A DNA stretch of 40,543 nucleotides from Mitsuaria chitosanitabida ATCC BAA-476 = NBRC 102408 (GCF_001598255.1 NZ_BCYP01000009.1:1-40543), one strand, 5' to 3'; positions 1 to 8,598 are shown, counted from the first letter of the stretch. The notes: generated from the letters alone by a model not told the origin. Program-made: numbers and translations.

Positions 1-17
1 TCGTTGAGGACAGCGAG

Positions 18-64
18 CCCTCTTGCCCCCTCGCCCGCTTGCGGGAGAGGGCTGGGGTGAGGGT
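18..64 (+). repeat. REP-like intergenic palindrome, copy 1
   Basis: A GC-rich palindrome (CCCGC-TT-GCGGG) continues into GAGAGGGCTGGGGTGAGGGT. The same core recurs at 17926-17965 (same orientation) and 40458-40495 (inverted). After the tail, copies 1 and 2 both contain GCAGTA followed by CGCC, so the element may extend further. All copies are intergenic. This fits the repetitive extragenic palindrome class of Proteobacteria; mobilisation by a RAYT transposase is possible, but none is encoded here. Confidence 0.65.
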
Positions 65-118
65 CTTTCGGGGCAGTATTCGCCCGCCGCGCCCGCGGAC
101 CCCGGTAGAGTCCCGGCG

Positions 119-1018
119 ATGTCTGGAAGCAAGCAAGCCACGTTGATCGGCCTGACCGCGGTCGGACTCTGGAGCTCCGTCGTCGGCCTGATCCGCGGCG
201 TCAGCGAGAGTTTCGGCGCCACCGGCGGTGCCGCGCTGATCTACACCGTCGCCTCGGCGATGCTGGTCCTGACCGTCGGTCCCACCCGCCTTCGCGAGAT
301 GCCGCGCCGCTATCTGTGGATCGGCGGCGGGCTGTTCGTCGCCTACGAGCTCTGCCTGTCCCTCTCCCTCGGCTACGCCAACAACGCGCGCCAGGCCATC
401 GAGGTCGGCATGGTCAACTACCTCTGGCCGACCTTCACGCTCACCGCGGCCATCCTCTTCAACCGGCAGCGCACCAGCGCGCTGATCGTGCCCGGCTTCA
501 TCCTCGGCATCCTCGGCGTGTGCTGGGTACTGGGGGGCGATCAGGGCCTGAACCTGGCCGAGATGCTGGCCAACGTGCGCAGCAACCCGCTGAGCTACGG
601 CCTGGCCTTCCTCGGCGCGGTGATCTGGGCCGCCTACTGCACCGTCACCGCCCGCATCGCCGAGGGCAAGAGCGGCGTGACCCTGTTCTTCGCGCTCACC
701 GCGCTGACGCTCTGGATCAAGTACGCCCTGACCGACAACCCGCCCATGACCATGGACCTGCGCGCGCTGGTCCTGCTGGTGCTGGCCGCGTCGGCGATGG
801 GCTTCGGCTACGCGGCCTGGAACGTGGGCATCCTGCGCGGCAACATGACGGTGCTCGCGGGCGCCTCCTATTTCGTCCCCGTGTTCTCGGCGGCCCTGGC
901 CGCCGCGGTGCTGCGGACCCCGCTGTCGCTGAGCTTCTGGCAAGGCGCCTGCATGGTCGTCGCGGGCTCCGTGCTCTGCTGGCTCGCCACGCGCGCCCGG
1001 CAACGCCGGACGGCCTAG
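119..1018 (+). CDS. yddG: Aromatic amino acid exporter, DMT superfamily (YddG type)
   Basis: This 299-residue inner-membrane protein of the drug/metabolite transporter superfamily has about ten hydrophobic helices and two EamA-like halves. It follows the YddG pattern closely: KQATLIGL at the N-terminus, LWS, GLIRGVSE, the conserved AIEVGMVNYLWP segment, GVCWVLGGD, FIGA-like WAAYCTVTA, and a C-terminal SFWQGACMVVAGS...CWLATR. The family exports aromatic amino acids and some analogues. The ATG at 119 is chosen because the product then begins like the family, while the open frame upstream (from 23) runs through the REP-like repeat. No strong Shine-Dalgarno sequence is seen. The length matches E. 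coli YddG (about 293 residues). Confidence 0.9.
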   Translation: MSGSKQATLIGLTAVGLWSSVVGLIRGVSESFGATGGAALIYTVASAMLVLTVGPTRLREMPRRYLWIGGGLFVAYELCLSLSLGYANNARQAIEVGMVNYLWPTFTLTAAILFNRQRTSALIVPGFILGILGVCWVLGGDQGLNLAEMLANVRSNPLSYGLAFLGAVIWAAYCTVTARIAEGKSGVTLFFALTALTLWIKYALTDNPPMTMDLRALVLLVLAASAMGFGYAAWNVGILRGNMTVLAGASYFVPVFSAALAAAVLRTPLSLSFWQGACMVVAGSVLCWLATRARQRRTA

Positions 1019-1121
1019 CCCGTCCGACTTCGCGCCGCGGCCCGTCGGGCCCCAGGCTGCCGTCGCGCCGCGGGCGCGGCGTCGGCGCGGCATCGGTTTC
1101 ACCAAGAGAAGGAGACCTCCC

Positions 1122-2099
1122 ATGTCGCACCTCTTCGTGCGGCGCGCCGCCGCATTGGCGAGCGCGTCGATCGCCGCCACCCTGAGCGCGTCCGCGCTCG
1201 CCCAATCCAGCGCGATCACCCTGTCGGGCATGCTCGACACCGGCGTCTACCGCGACGCCGCCAAGGTCTGGCAAGTCGGCCCGATCCAGCGCAGCCAGCT
1301 GCGCCTGGACGGTGTCGAGGATCTGGGCGGCGGCCTGTCCGCCACGTTCGCGCTCTCGCATCGCTTCGACAGCGGCGACGGCAGGCTCGAGTCCTCGACC
1401 AAGCCCTTCTGGTACGGCGAGTCGACGGTCGGCCTGAAGGGGCCGTTCGGCTCGGTGCAGGTCGGACGTCGGCTGGACGCGCTCTACAGCCTGGACTGGG
1501 AGTTCGATCCCTGGGCCAACTACGACCGCGTGGCCTCGCCGGCCTGGGACCTGTGGCACACGCTGTATCCGTCGGATCCGCGCGGCAACAACGGGTCGGC
1601 GGAGTACGGCCGGCTCAACGACGGCGTGTTCTTCGACTCGGCGCCGGTGGCGGGCTTCTCGCTGCACCTGAGCGGCGCGATCGATCGCGACCCGGCCGAC
1701 AAGGGGCGCGGACGCGGGGCCGCGGTGCGCTATGCCGACGGCCGCTTCAGCGGCGTGCTGGCGCGCCAGATCAACCGTCGAGGGGACACCGTGTCCTTCG
1801 CCGGCGCACGGGGCACTTTCGGTGAGGTCGCGCTGATGGGCGCGGTCGACGTGTCCCGGTCGGAGGGATCGACCGCGCGCGCGCTCACGCTGGGCGCGAC
1901 CTACGCGCTGGGGCGAACGACGTTCAAGGCGGGCTGGGGGCGCTTGCGTGTCGACGGCCGCGCGGCGGAAACCCTGCTGGGCCTGGGCGCCCAGCACGCG
2001 CTGTCCAAGCGGACCGCCGTCTACGCCGACCTCGCGTTCAAGCGCATCGCGGGCCGCGACGTGACGCTGCCCGGCGTGGGCATCGCGCACGCGTTCTGA
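1122..2099 (+). CDS. Gram-negative general porin, outer-membrane beta-barrel
   Basis: This 325-residue protein starts with a signal peptide that probably ends at ALAQ (residues 25-28). Alternating hydrophobic strands follow, and the C-terminus is phenylalanine, as in BAM-assembled barrels. The opening SSAITLSGMLDTGVY and the GLKGPFGSVQVGRR segment are typical of the Burkholderiales porin family (Porin_4, trimeric 16-strand barrels). Such porins pass small hydrophilic solutes across the outer membrane. It is slightly shorter than the usual 340-400 residues, suggesting short loops. A strong Shine-Dalgarno sequence (AAGGAG, 1109-1114) lies upstream of the ATG. The gene is convergent with the AraC regulator and probably monocistronic. 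Substrate specificity cannot be read from the sequence. Confidence 0.88.
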   Translation: MSHLFVRRAAALASASIAATLSASALAQSSAITLSGMLDTGVYRDAAKVWQVGPIQRSQLRLDGVEDLGGGLSATFALSHRFDSGDGRLESSTKPFWYGESTVGLKGPFGSVQVGRRLDALYSLDWEFDPWANYDRVASPAWDLWHTLYPSDPRGNNGSAEYGRLNDGVFFDSAPVAGFSLHLSGAIDRDPADKGRGRGAAVRYADGRFSGVLARQINRRGDTVSFAGARGTFGEVALMGAVDVSRSEGSTARALTLGATYALGRTTFKAGWGRLRVDGRAAETLLGLGAQHALSKRTAVYADLAFKRIAGRDVTLPGVGIAHAF

Positions 2100-2134
2100 G
2101 CCGCGCGGGTGATCGTCGCCAGTCGGCCGGGCGC

Positions 2135-2926
2135 TCACGCGCGCGACGCGCTGGCCCCGAAGCTCGACGGCGGGGCGCCGAAGTGCCGCCGGAACATGGC
2201 CGCGAAGGCGCTCTGGCTGGCATAGCCGCAATCGAGCGCGATGTCGATGACACGGGCCCCCTCGGCGATGCGGCGCAGCGCGAAGAGCAGCCGGGCCTGC
2301 TCGCGCCATTGCGCGAAGGTCATGCCGGTCTCTTTCAGGAAGAGCCGGTGCACGGTCTTGGACGACACCCCCAGCCGACCGGCCCAGTCCTGCGCGGTGG
2401 CGGCGTCGGCGGGCTTCTCCGCCAGCGCGTCGCAGATGGTCTTGAGCCGGTCGTCCTCGGGCATGGGCAGGTGCAAGGGCAGGGTGGTGGCGCGGCGCAG
2501 CTCGTGGATGAGCAGCGCCATCAGCGTGGCCTCGCGGCCGCGCTCCGCGTAGTCGACGGGCACCTGCACGGCGGCGACCAGCAGCTCGCGCAGCAGCGGG
2601 GAAACGTTGAGCACGCAGGTCTGCTCGGGCAGGTCGCCGATGCGGGTGGCGTCGATGTAGGCGGTGCGCATCTTCACCAGGCCGGCCATGCGGACGCTGT
2701 GGCGCTCGCCGGCGATCAGCCAGAGGGCGCGGTTGGGCGGCACGACCCAGAAGCCGGCGGCGGAGTCCACCAGCATCACGCCGTCGATCGCGTACAGCAA
2801 CTGGGCGCGCGGATGGCTGTGCCAACCGGTGACCGCGCCGGAGGGGTAGTCGACCTCCATCGCGACGGTCGGCCGCTCCACATCGTGGAAGTCCTGGAAC
2901 TTGCGGTGTGCGCTGTTCGTCCTCAT
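2135..2926 (-). CDS. AraC-family transcriptional regulator with cupin sensor domain
   Basis: The 263-residue product has an N-terminal cupin-like sensor region (HSHPRAQLLYAIDGV near residue 37) and a C-terminal pair of helix-turn-helix motifs (WAGRLGVSSKTVHRLF and IDIALDCGYASQSAFAAMFRRHFG). This is the architecture of one-component AraC/XylS regulators that often control an adjacent efflux pump. The gene diverges from the MFS transporter at 3057, which is its likely target. An in-frame ATG at 2947 would add seven residues. Neither start has a clear ribosome-binding site, and 2926 is preferred because related proteins begin at MRT. The inducer is unknown. Confidence 0.85.
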   Translation of the reverse strand: MRTNSAHRKFQDFHDVERPTVAMEVDYPSGAVTGWHSHPRAQLLYAIDGVMLVDSAAGFWVVPPNRALWLIAGERHSVRMAGLVKMRTAYIDATRIGDLPEQTCVLNVSPLLRELLVAAVQVPVDYAERGREATLMALLIHELRRATTLPLHLPMPEDDRLKTICDALAEKPADAATAQDWAGRLGVSSKTVHRLFLKETGMTFAQWREQARLLFALRRIAEGARVIDIALDCGYASQSAFAAMFRRHFGAPPSSFGASASRA

Positions 2927-3056
2927 GTCCCAAAGTCTACAAGTCATGTCGCATTGGCGGGCGACGGACGGTCTCGAGGTGCGTAGATTCCGGTCATTCC
3001 CAGGATTCCCTCGCGGATCCCCAGGCGCTCCCGAATTTCAACTTCCCCTCCTTGGC

Positions 3057-4298
3057 ATGACCACCGACACCGCGACCCTCGCCAGCCCGCAGGCGGCGAC
3101 CCCACCGGCGCCTGCCGCCGCCCCTCAGCACGGCTTCCTGCTGCCCATCGTCGGGGCGGCCGCGTTCGCGCATCTGCTGAACGACCTGATCCAGGCGGTG
3201 CTGCCGTCGATCTATCCGATGCTGAAGCTCAAGTACGCGCTGAGCTTCGGGCAGATCGGCTGGATCGCGCTGGTGTACCAGGTGACGGCGTCGCTGCTCC
3301 AGCCGTGGGTGGGCATGTACACGGACAAGCATCCCAAGCCCTACCTGCTGCCCCTGGGCATGTGCGCGACCTTCATCGGCGTGGGCTTGCTGGCGTTCTC
3401 GACGTCCTACGAGATGCTGCTGTTCGCCGCGGCGGTGGTGGGCATCGGCTCGGCCACCTTCCACCCGGAGGCGTCGCGCGTGGCGCGGATGGCGTCGGGG
3501 GGCCGCTTCGGGACGGCGCAATCCTGCTTCCAGGTGGGGGGCAACACGGGCTCGGCGATCGGGCCGCTGCTGACGGCGGCCATCGTGATTCCCTACGGCC
3601 AGACCGCGGTGGCGTGGTTCATGCTGGTCGCGGCGCTGGCGATCTTCGTGTTGTCTCGGGTGACGGGCTGGACGCTGAAGCACGGCCACGCGAAGGCCAA
3701 GAGCCTGGCGAGCAACGCCGCGCGCGGCCTGAGCAAGCCGGAGGTGATCCGCGCGGTGGTGGTCGTGTCGGTGCTGATGTTCGCGAAGTTCGTGTACATC
3801 GCGTCGTTCACGAACTACTTCACCTTCTATCTGATCCAGCGTTTCGGCCTGACGGTGCAGCAGAGCCAGATCTATCTGTTCATCTTCCTGGCCGCGGTGG
3901 CGGCGGGCACCTTCGCGGGTGGCCCGGTGGGGGACCGGATCGGTCGCAAGGCGGTGATCTGGGTGTCCTTCCTGGGCGTGGCGCCGTTCGCGCTGGCGCT
4001 GCCCTACGTGGGCCTGGCCTGGACGGCGATCCTGGCGATCGCGATCGGTCTGGTGATGTCGTCGGCCTTTGCGGCGCTGGTCGTGTACGCGCAGGAGGCG
4101 GTGCCGGGCCGGGTGGGCATGGTGTCGGGCCTGATGTTCGGACTGATGTTCGGCATCAGCGGCATCGGCGCGGCGGGACTGGGTCACCTGGCCGACGTGC
4201 ACGGCATCGTGTGGGTCTACGGTCTGACCTCGTTCCTGCCCCTGCTCGGGGTGGCGACGGCGTTCCTGCCGGAGACGAGGAAGGCGAAAGCCGCCTGA
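3057..4298 (+). CDS. fsr: MFS transporter, fosmidomycin-resistance (Fsr) type
   Basis: This is a 413-residue inner-membrane protein with about 12 helices and the major-facilitator signature GGPVGDRIGRKAV between its halves. The stretches HLLNDLIQAVLPSIYP, LVYQVTASLLQPWVG, GIGSATFHPEASRVAR and FQVGGNTGSAIGPLL are hallmarks of the Fsr subfamily, which exports fosmidomycin and related small acids in exchange for protons. The ATG at 3057 is used because the frame upstream overlaps the promoter region and regulator start, and because the product then begins with a short Ala/Pro-rich cytoplasmic tail followed by the conserved first helix. A hairpin terminator follows directly. Regulation by the divergent AraC protein is inferred from position. 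The natural substrate is unknown. Confidence 0.88.
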   Translation: MTTDTATLASPQAATPPAPAAAPQHGFLLPIVGAAAFAHLLNDLIQAVLPSIYPMLKLKYALSFGQIGWIALVYQVTASLLQPWVGMYTDKHPKPYLLPLGMCATFIGVGLLAFSTSYEMLLFAAAVVGIGSATFHPEASRVARMASGGRFGTAQSCFQVGGNTGSAIGPLLTAAIVIPYGQTAVAWFMLVAALAIFVLSRVTGWTLKHGHAKAKSLASNAARGLSKPEVIRAVVVVSVLMFAKFVYIASFTNYFTFYLIQRFGLTVQQSQIYLFIFLAAVAAGTFAGGPVGDRIGRKAVIWVSFLGVAPFALALPYVGLAWTAILAIAIGLVMSSAFAALVVYAQEAVPGRVGMVSGLMFGLMFGISGIGAAGLGHLADVHGIVWVYGLTSFLPLLGVATAFLPETRKAKAA

Positions 4299-4304
4299 CC
4301 AGTG

Positions 4305-4329
4305 AATGGGCCGACGATGTCGGCCCATT
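4305..4329 (+). terminator. Hairpin terminator after the MFS gene
   Basis: There is a perfect 11-bp stem, AATGGGCCGAC, with loop GAT and the complementary arm, followed by TTTGCATTTG. It starts seven bases after the MFS stop codon. The U-tract is interrupted but acceptable for a rho-independent terminator. Confidence 0.75.
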
Positions 4330-4427
4330 TGCATTTGGGCGGGACAGGGCCGATCGCGACGGCCGCTTGCTGCCCGCTTGATCGGAAAAAGGTGCGATGC
4401 TTCAGCCCCCTCATCGCACCCGCCGGA

Positions 4428-5414
4428 ATGAACTTCAAGAAGCCATCGTCTGTCGTGATCGCCGTTGCATTGGCGCTGGGTGTTGTGGCGGGGCTCTACG
4501 CTTGGCGTGCGCGGAGCGTGATTGATTCGGGTGTCCAGCTCTCGGCAAGACCTGACACCGTGTCCGCGGCGTCCAGGGCCGAGCCGCTCGGCGGGGCCGA
4601 GCCAACGCCAGCGTCGGCGCCGACGGGTACCAAGCTCGAGAAGGGACAGGCGCCCGCGGCGCTGTTCGCGGCAGCGATGTCGAGCTCGGATCCCTACGCC
4701 TTGGCAGTGAAGTATCGACATCAGAAGGGGCCGGGGAGCTTCGCGGTCGTCTCTCGATTGGTCGCCACCTGCCACATGGCCTATGGAATGACGATCGCGG
4801 TGCTGCCCTTCGCACAGGGGGTGCAGTCGGCGCCCCGCGGGCGGGGCATGCCGGTGAGTGATGAAGGCCTGTCGCCAGCGGTGCTGGCCAGCCGGACGGC
4901 GGCGTCGCAAGCGGTCGCCGCGCGTTGTCGTCCGTTCGTCGACGACCGGGAGATTGGTCAGCCCTTGCCGGATGACGCCTTCGGCGTGGCCTACCAGAAG
5001 CTGCATCAATTGCCCGCCCGGGTGATGGCGACGCCGGATGACGTGACCAGGATGATCGCCTCGCTCGTGGAGCAGGGGATGCTGTGGGATGCCTGGGGCG
5101 AACTGGCATCACCGGACGGTTCGTTCGGCTACTTCGATGGACGGCTGCAGGGCGGTCTGTCGACGGAAGAATTCCATCGGGCAATGGAGCTGGGGGCGCT
5201 GCTGGCCACGGCGCCAGCCGAGGGCGGTCGCCAGGACCTGCGGATGTTGAGGGCGTGCGTGTACTCGGCGCAGTGTGATGGGAATCTGGCTGAGCTGGCG
5301 GTGGGAGACCTGCCGAAGGGCTCCGAGTCGAGCGCAAGGATCAAGGCGCTGGCGGAACGGATCGCCGCGGCGTTCAAAGCGAATGATCTGGCCGCGTTCA
5401 AGGCGAGGTCATGA
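4428..5414 (+). CDS. Unknown membrane-anchored or exported protein
   Basis: The 328-residue product is not recognised. It starts MNFKKPSS and then has one hydrophobic helix (about residues 8-26), which could be an uncleaved signal anchor or a signal peptide. A Pro/Ala-rich linker and a helical, probably periplasmic domain follow. The domain has scattered cysteines (a CHMAYG motif near 117, CRPF near 165, and CVYSAQC near 276) that could form disulphides. The start at 4428 is chosen because the longer frame from 4302 would run through the terminator hairpin. The racemase gene begins 19 bp downstream with its own ribosome-binding site, so the two are probably co-transcribed. Confidence 0.65.
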   Translation: MNFKKPSSVVIAVALALGVVAGLYAWRARSVIDSGVQLSARPDTVSAASRAEPLGGAEPTPASAPTGTKLEKGQAPAALFAAAMSSSDPYALAVKYRHQKGPGSFAVVSRLVATCHMAYGMTIAVLPFAQGVQSAPRGRGMPVSDEGLSPAVLASRTAASQAVAARCRPFVDDREIGQPLPDDAFGVAYQKLHQLPARVMATPDDVTRMIASLVEQGMLWDAWGELASPDGSFGYFDGRLQGGLSTEEFHRAMELGALLATAPAEGGRQDLRMLRACVYSAQCDGNLAELAVGDLPKGSESSARIKALAERIAAAFKANDLAAFKARS

Positions 5415-5433
5415 CATCCAGGAGATGCAGAAG

Positions 5434-6168
5434 ATGAACACGACACCGGCATCGGATCGCCGATCACCGCTCCACCTCGGCCTGGTGGGCTGCTCCGCCG
5501 AAGGCGCCGCGCTCTGCTACCGGACGATCTTCGCGGAGGCTCCGGCCCTGATGGGCCCGCACGCCCATCCCGAGATCAGCATGCACACCCCTTCGCTGCA
5601 TCTCTACGTCGAGGCCTTGGAGCAGGGCGATCGCGCCACGGTCGCGGCCTTGATGCTGGCCTCCGCCCACAAGCTGAAGGCGGCGGGGGCGCAGTTGCTG
5701 CTCTGCCCGGACAACACGATTCATCAGGCCTTCGACCTGGTCGAGCCCCATTCCCCATTGCCCTGGCTGCACATCGCGCGCGTGGTGGCCGATGAGGCGC
5801 GGGCACGGGGCTTCCGACGCATCGGCATCCTGGGGACGAAATGGCTGGTCGACAGCGACGTCTATCCCGACGCGCTCGCCGCCGCGGGCCTCGAGGGCAT
5901 CAAACCGACCGACGCGTGGCGCGATGAGCTCGGCGCGCTGATCATGAACGAGCTCGTCCCGGGGACCCTCCGCGCGGGCACTGTCGAGCGCTTCCAGCTT
6001 GCCATCGACGCGCTCCGCGATCGCGGCTGCGATGCCGTGGTGCTCGGCTGCACGGAGATCCCGCTGATCATCAGCGACGCCAACTCATCGCTCCCGACGC
6101 TGGATTCCACGCGCCTCCTTGCGAGGGCCGCGCTCCGTGCATCGATCCAGGGCTTTGCTCAGGGCTGA
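5434..6168 (+). CDS. Aspartate/glutamate racemase family protein
   Basis: The 244-residue protein has the two-domain pseudo-symmetric Asp/Glu racemase fold. The two catalytic thiols are visible: Cys91 in the CPDNTIH motif and Cys206 in LGCTEIP. The family interconverts L- and D-amino acids without a cofactor using such a cysteine pair. The CPDNTIHQ variant belongs to the broad-specificity or uncharacterised members rather than MurI. The start at 5434 is set by an AGGAG at 5420-5424 with nine-base spacing; the ATG at 5425 would sit on that site. The real substrate cannot be predicted. It probably shares a transcript with the unknown gene upstream. Confidence 0.85.
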   Translation: MNTTPASDRRSPLHLGLVGCSAEGAALCYRTIFAEAPALMGPHAHPEISMHTPSLHLYVEALEQGDRATVAALMLASAHKLKAAGAQLLLCPDNTIHQAFDLVEPHSPLPWLHIARVVADEARARGFRRIGILGTKWLVDSDVYPDALAAAGLEGIKPTDAWRDELGALIMNELVPGTLRAGTVERFQLAIDALRDRGCDAVVLGCTEIPLIISDANSSLPTLDSTRLLARAALRASIQGFAQG

Positions 6169-6193
6169 CACCTCGACATCCGCAAGCTCCGCC

Positions 6194-6418
6194 TCAGACT
6201 TGAGGCAGGGACCCTCGCTTGCTGCCGAGCAGTCGCGTAAGCCACCACGTCAGCGCAGCGCCCGCGAGCGCCCCCAAGGCCAGACCGGCCCATGCCAGTG
6301 GCCAGCCCTCGCGATCGATGTTGGCGTCGGGGTGCGTGAACAGTGCGATCGCGATACCGCCGATGCCGCACAGCAGCGGCACGAGGATCCAGGCTGCAAA
6401 GACAAGGACCTTCTTCAT
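6194..6418 (-). CDS. Small two-helix membrane protein, partner of upstream gene
   Basis: The 74-residue protein has two hydrophobic helices (about residues 4-28 and 42-64) joined by a short polar loop (HPDANIDREG), and a basic C-terminus. Its ATG overlaps the stop of the 150-residue gene upstream as ATGA, so translation is coupled. It resembles no family I can name. The tight coupling to a putative cysteine hydrolase makes an immunity or membrane-partner role possible, but this is inference. Confidence 0.6.
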   Translation of the reverse strand: MKKVLVFAAWILVPLLCGIGGIAIALFTHPDANIDREGWPLAWAGLALGALAGAALTWWLTRLLGSKRGSLPQV

Positions 6419-6867
6419 TTGAAGGCCTCCGCCCTTGGGCAGTTGAAGTACAGGCCGGCGTTGCTTCCGCCCGCTTGTACGACCTCTTCGACGAAGCTTG
6501 CGCAGTTGTTCGGGAGAACCAACCAGCGCCAGGGAGTCGCCATTAGCTGATCCAGCTTGGCTTGCGCCGCGATCGGATCGGTGATGGGAACGGGGCGGCG
6601 GGACAGGACGCGCTTCTTGTTCTCCCGCAGGTAGCGCTGGAATCCCAGCTCCCGCATGAACTTGGGGCGCGAGTAGGCGCCACCGGCCGTGTGGAAGTAA
6701 TGACCATCAGCGTCGCCGACCTTGAGCACCATGTGCCCGCAGGGATTCGGGAAGGTGCCGCTGACGACGATGGCAGTCGTCGTGTTGAAGTCGAAGGCTC
6801 GGGCCAAGCACATGTTCAGCTCATCGCCTTCGTATGGAGGCGGCTTGGTTGCCTTGTCGTTGGCCAT
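6415..6867 (-). CDS. Putative permuted NlpC/P60-like cysteine hydrolase, possible toxin
   Basis: The 150-residue protein has no signal peptide. A histidine in CGHMVLKVGD (His45) is followed about 75 residues later by a cysteine in LPNNCASFVEEV (Cys122). The His-before-Cys order, with NNC at the start of a helix, is characteristic of circularly permuted papain-fold hydrolases (LRAT/YiiX-like NlpC/P60). These cleave amide or ester bonds in peptidoglycan, lipids or proteins. The ATG at 6867 is chosen because AGGAG lies six bases upstream; the longer frame to 7284 would overlap the VOC gene. It overlaps the small membrane protein by 4 bp, resembling an effector/immunity pair. The assignment rests on motif pattern only. 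Confidence 0.6.
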   Translation of the reverse strand: MANDKATKPPPYEGDELNMCLARAFDFNTTTAIVVSGTFPNPCGHMVLKVGDADGHYFHTAGGAYSRPKFMRELGFQRYLRENKKRVLSRRPVPITDPIAAQAKLDQLMATPWRWLVLPNNCASFVEEVVQAGGSNAGLYFNCPRAEAFK

Positions 6868-6918
6868 CTGCGCTCCTGCTGACGATCTATGGACCGCATA
6901 GTCTATGAAGCGGAAGGG

Positions 6919-6937
6919 CCTTCGGAGTATCCGAAGG
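6919..6937. repeat. Short perfect inverted repeat
   Basis: CCTTCGG, loop AGTAT, CCGAAGG. The 7-bp perfect arms lie 52 bases upstream of the hydrolase start and between two divergent genes, so the site could be an operator or a hairpin in the leader. There is no T-tract on either side. Confidence 0.5.
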
Positions 6938-7071
6938 TCACGGAATCGTCGGGGCCCAAGGATCTTCGGGAAGCCCTCCACTTGAGACGATTCCAAGCAG
7001 ACGCCCGAGCTGGTGAACGACTGGCAGGTGCCGACTAGACTCCACCAGCCCCCGTCACCCCAGGAGCCCCC

Positions 7072-7485
7072 ATGCGCAGCGCCTTCCACCTCGCCTATCA
7101 CGTCCGTGATCTCGACGACTCCCGTCGCTTCTACGGCGGCGTCCTGGGCTGCGCCGAGGGGCGGAGCACCGACACCTGGGTCGACTTCGACTTCTTCGGA
7201 CATCAGATCTCGCTGCATCTGGGCGAGCCGTTCCCGGTGACCAACACCGGTCGCGTCGGCGACCACCTGGTCCCGATGCCGCATCTGGGCCTGGTGCTCG
7301 GACTGGCCGACTGGACGACGCTCGCCGATCGACTGGTCGCCGCCGGGATCAGCTTCGTCATCGCGCCCACCCGCCGCTTCGTCGGCGAGCCCGGCGAGCA
7401 GGCCACCATGTTCTTCCTCGACCCTTGCGGCAATCCCATCGAGGTCAAGGGCTTCGCGGACCTCGACAAGGTCTTCGCCTCATGA
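7072..7485 (+). CDS. VOC (glyoxalase/dioxygenase) superfamily protein
   Basis: The 137-residue protein shows two beta-alpha-beta-beta-beta halves of the vicinal oxygen chelate fold: FHLAYHVRDLDDSRRFYGGVLGC at the N-terminus and FFLDPCGNPIEVKGF at the C-terminus. Candidate metal ligands are His8, a mid-protein His in the PMPHLGLV strand, and Glu131 in NPIEVK. Such proteins include glyoxalases, ring-cleavage dioxygenases and antibiotic-binding proteins; the reaction here cannot be fixed. AGGAG at 7062-7066 supports the start. The stop overlaps the start of the next gene (ATGA), so the two are translationally coupled and may act on related 2-oxo acids. Confidence 0.85.
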   Translation: MRSAFHLAYHVRDLDDSRRFYGGVLGCAEGRSTDTWVDFDFFGHQISLHLGEPFPVTNTGRVGDHLVPMPHLGLVLGLADWTTLADRLVAAGISFVIAPTRRFVGEPGEQATMFFLDPCGNPIEVKGFADLDKVFAS

Positions 7486-8429
7486 GCGATCGCGCGTACC
7501 GGATCCCGTTCGTCTCCACGCCCGCGAACGAGGCCGGCTGGATCCCCGCGCTCCAGGCGGCGATGCCCGGTGAGCGCATCGTCCCGCTGCGCGAGCTCGA
7601 CGCGGCCGAGCTCGCCGCCTGCGAGGTCGCCATCGTCGCCAACCCGAGTCCCGAGGATCTGCGTCGGCTGCCGAATCTGCGCTGGGTCCACAGCGTGTGG
7701 GCCGGCGTCGAGCGGCTGGTGGCCGACCTCGCCGATACCGACCTGCGCATCGTGCGGCTCGTCGATCCCCAGCTCGCCGAGACCATGGCCGAGGCGGTGC
7801 TCGCGTGGACGCTCTACCTGCATCGCGACATGCCGCGCTACGCCCGCCAGCAGCAGTCGCGGCAATGGCAGCCGCTCGAGTACGTGAAGCCTCGCGACAA
7901 GACCGTCGGACTCCTGGGCCTGGGCGCGCTCGGCGAAGCCGCCGCCCGGCGCCTGCTGGCGTCGGGCTTTCGCGTCGAAGGCTGGAGCCGCTCACCCAAA
8001 TCGCTGGCCGGCGTGACCACGCATGCGGGAGCGCAAGGCCTGGCGACGCTGCTCGCCAACACGGACATCCTCGTATGCCTGCTGCCGCTGACGGCGGAGA
8101 CACGAGGTCTGCTGGACGACGCGGCCTTCGCGCAGCTGAGACTAGGCGCATCGCTCGTCAACTTCGCGCGCGGCGCCATCGTCGAGGACGAGGCGCTGCG
8201 GCGCGCGCTCGACGCGGGGCGCGTCGGGCATGCGGTGCTCGACGTGTTCCCGGTCGAGCCGCTGCCCGCCGACAGCTGGCATTGGACGCACCCCGGCGTG
8301 ACCGTGTTGCCGCACATCTCGGGGCCCACGGATCGCGTGACCGCGTCCGCCATCGTCGCGGCCAACCTCCGATCGTTCCGGGAGCGCGGCGTGATCCCGC
8401 CGCATGTGGACCGGGCACGGGGCTACTGA
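7482..8429 (+). CDS. ghrA: Glyoxylate/hydroxypyruvate reductase A (D-2-hydroxyacid dehydrogenase)
   Basis: The 315-residue cytosolic protein has the size of E. coli GhrA (312). The NAD(P)-binding Rossmann motif is GLGALG (residues 146-151). The catalytic residues of the family are visible: Arg230 in NFARGAIV, Glu259 in DVFPVEPLP, and His278 in LPHISGPT. The enzyme reduces glyoxylate and hydroxypyruvate to glycolate and glycerate with NAD(P)H. The ATG at 7482 overlaps the VOC stop by four bases. The longer frame from 7425 lies inside the VOC gene and is rejected. Confidence 0.9.
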   Translation: MSDRAYRIPFVSTPANEAGWIPALQAAMPGERIVPLRELDAAELAACEVAIVANPSPEDLRRLPNLRWVHSVWAGVERLVADLADTDLRIVRLVDPQLAETMAEAVLAWTLYLHRDMPRYARQQQSRQWQPLEYVKPRDKTVGLLGLGALGEAAARRLLASGFRVEGWSRSPKSLAGVTTHAGAQGLATLLANTDILVCLLPLTAETRGLLDDAAFAQLRLGASLVNFARGAIVEDEALRRALDAGRVGHAVLDVFPVEPLPADSWHWTHPGVTVLPHISGPTDRVTASAIVAANLRSFRERGVIPPHVDRARGY

Positions 8430-8598
8430 AGTCCCGTTGACCCGCGTCGGGCGGCGTCATGTCGCGTCCTGACACGTCGTTTCGAGCGCGCGCGGTCTGC
8501 ACTCCTTCACGCCTTCCTCGCATTCGTCGACCCGGGGCGAGGGCGGGGCCATCCGGCTGGAGAGAATCCGCGATCCTGTCCTCTCACGAAAGTCGCGC

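Noticed and set aside
717-2933. Long antisense frame covering the exporter, porin and regulator
   Set aside because: Low-complexity Arg-rich translation overlapping three well-supported genes; a composition artefact.
6868-7285. Longer form of the hydrolase-like protein starting at 7284 on the minus strand
   Set aside because: It overlaps the VOC gene on the other strand and lacks a ribosome-binding site. The ATG at 6867 has AGGAG at correct spacing.
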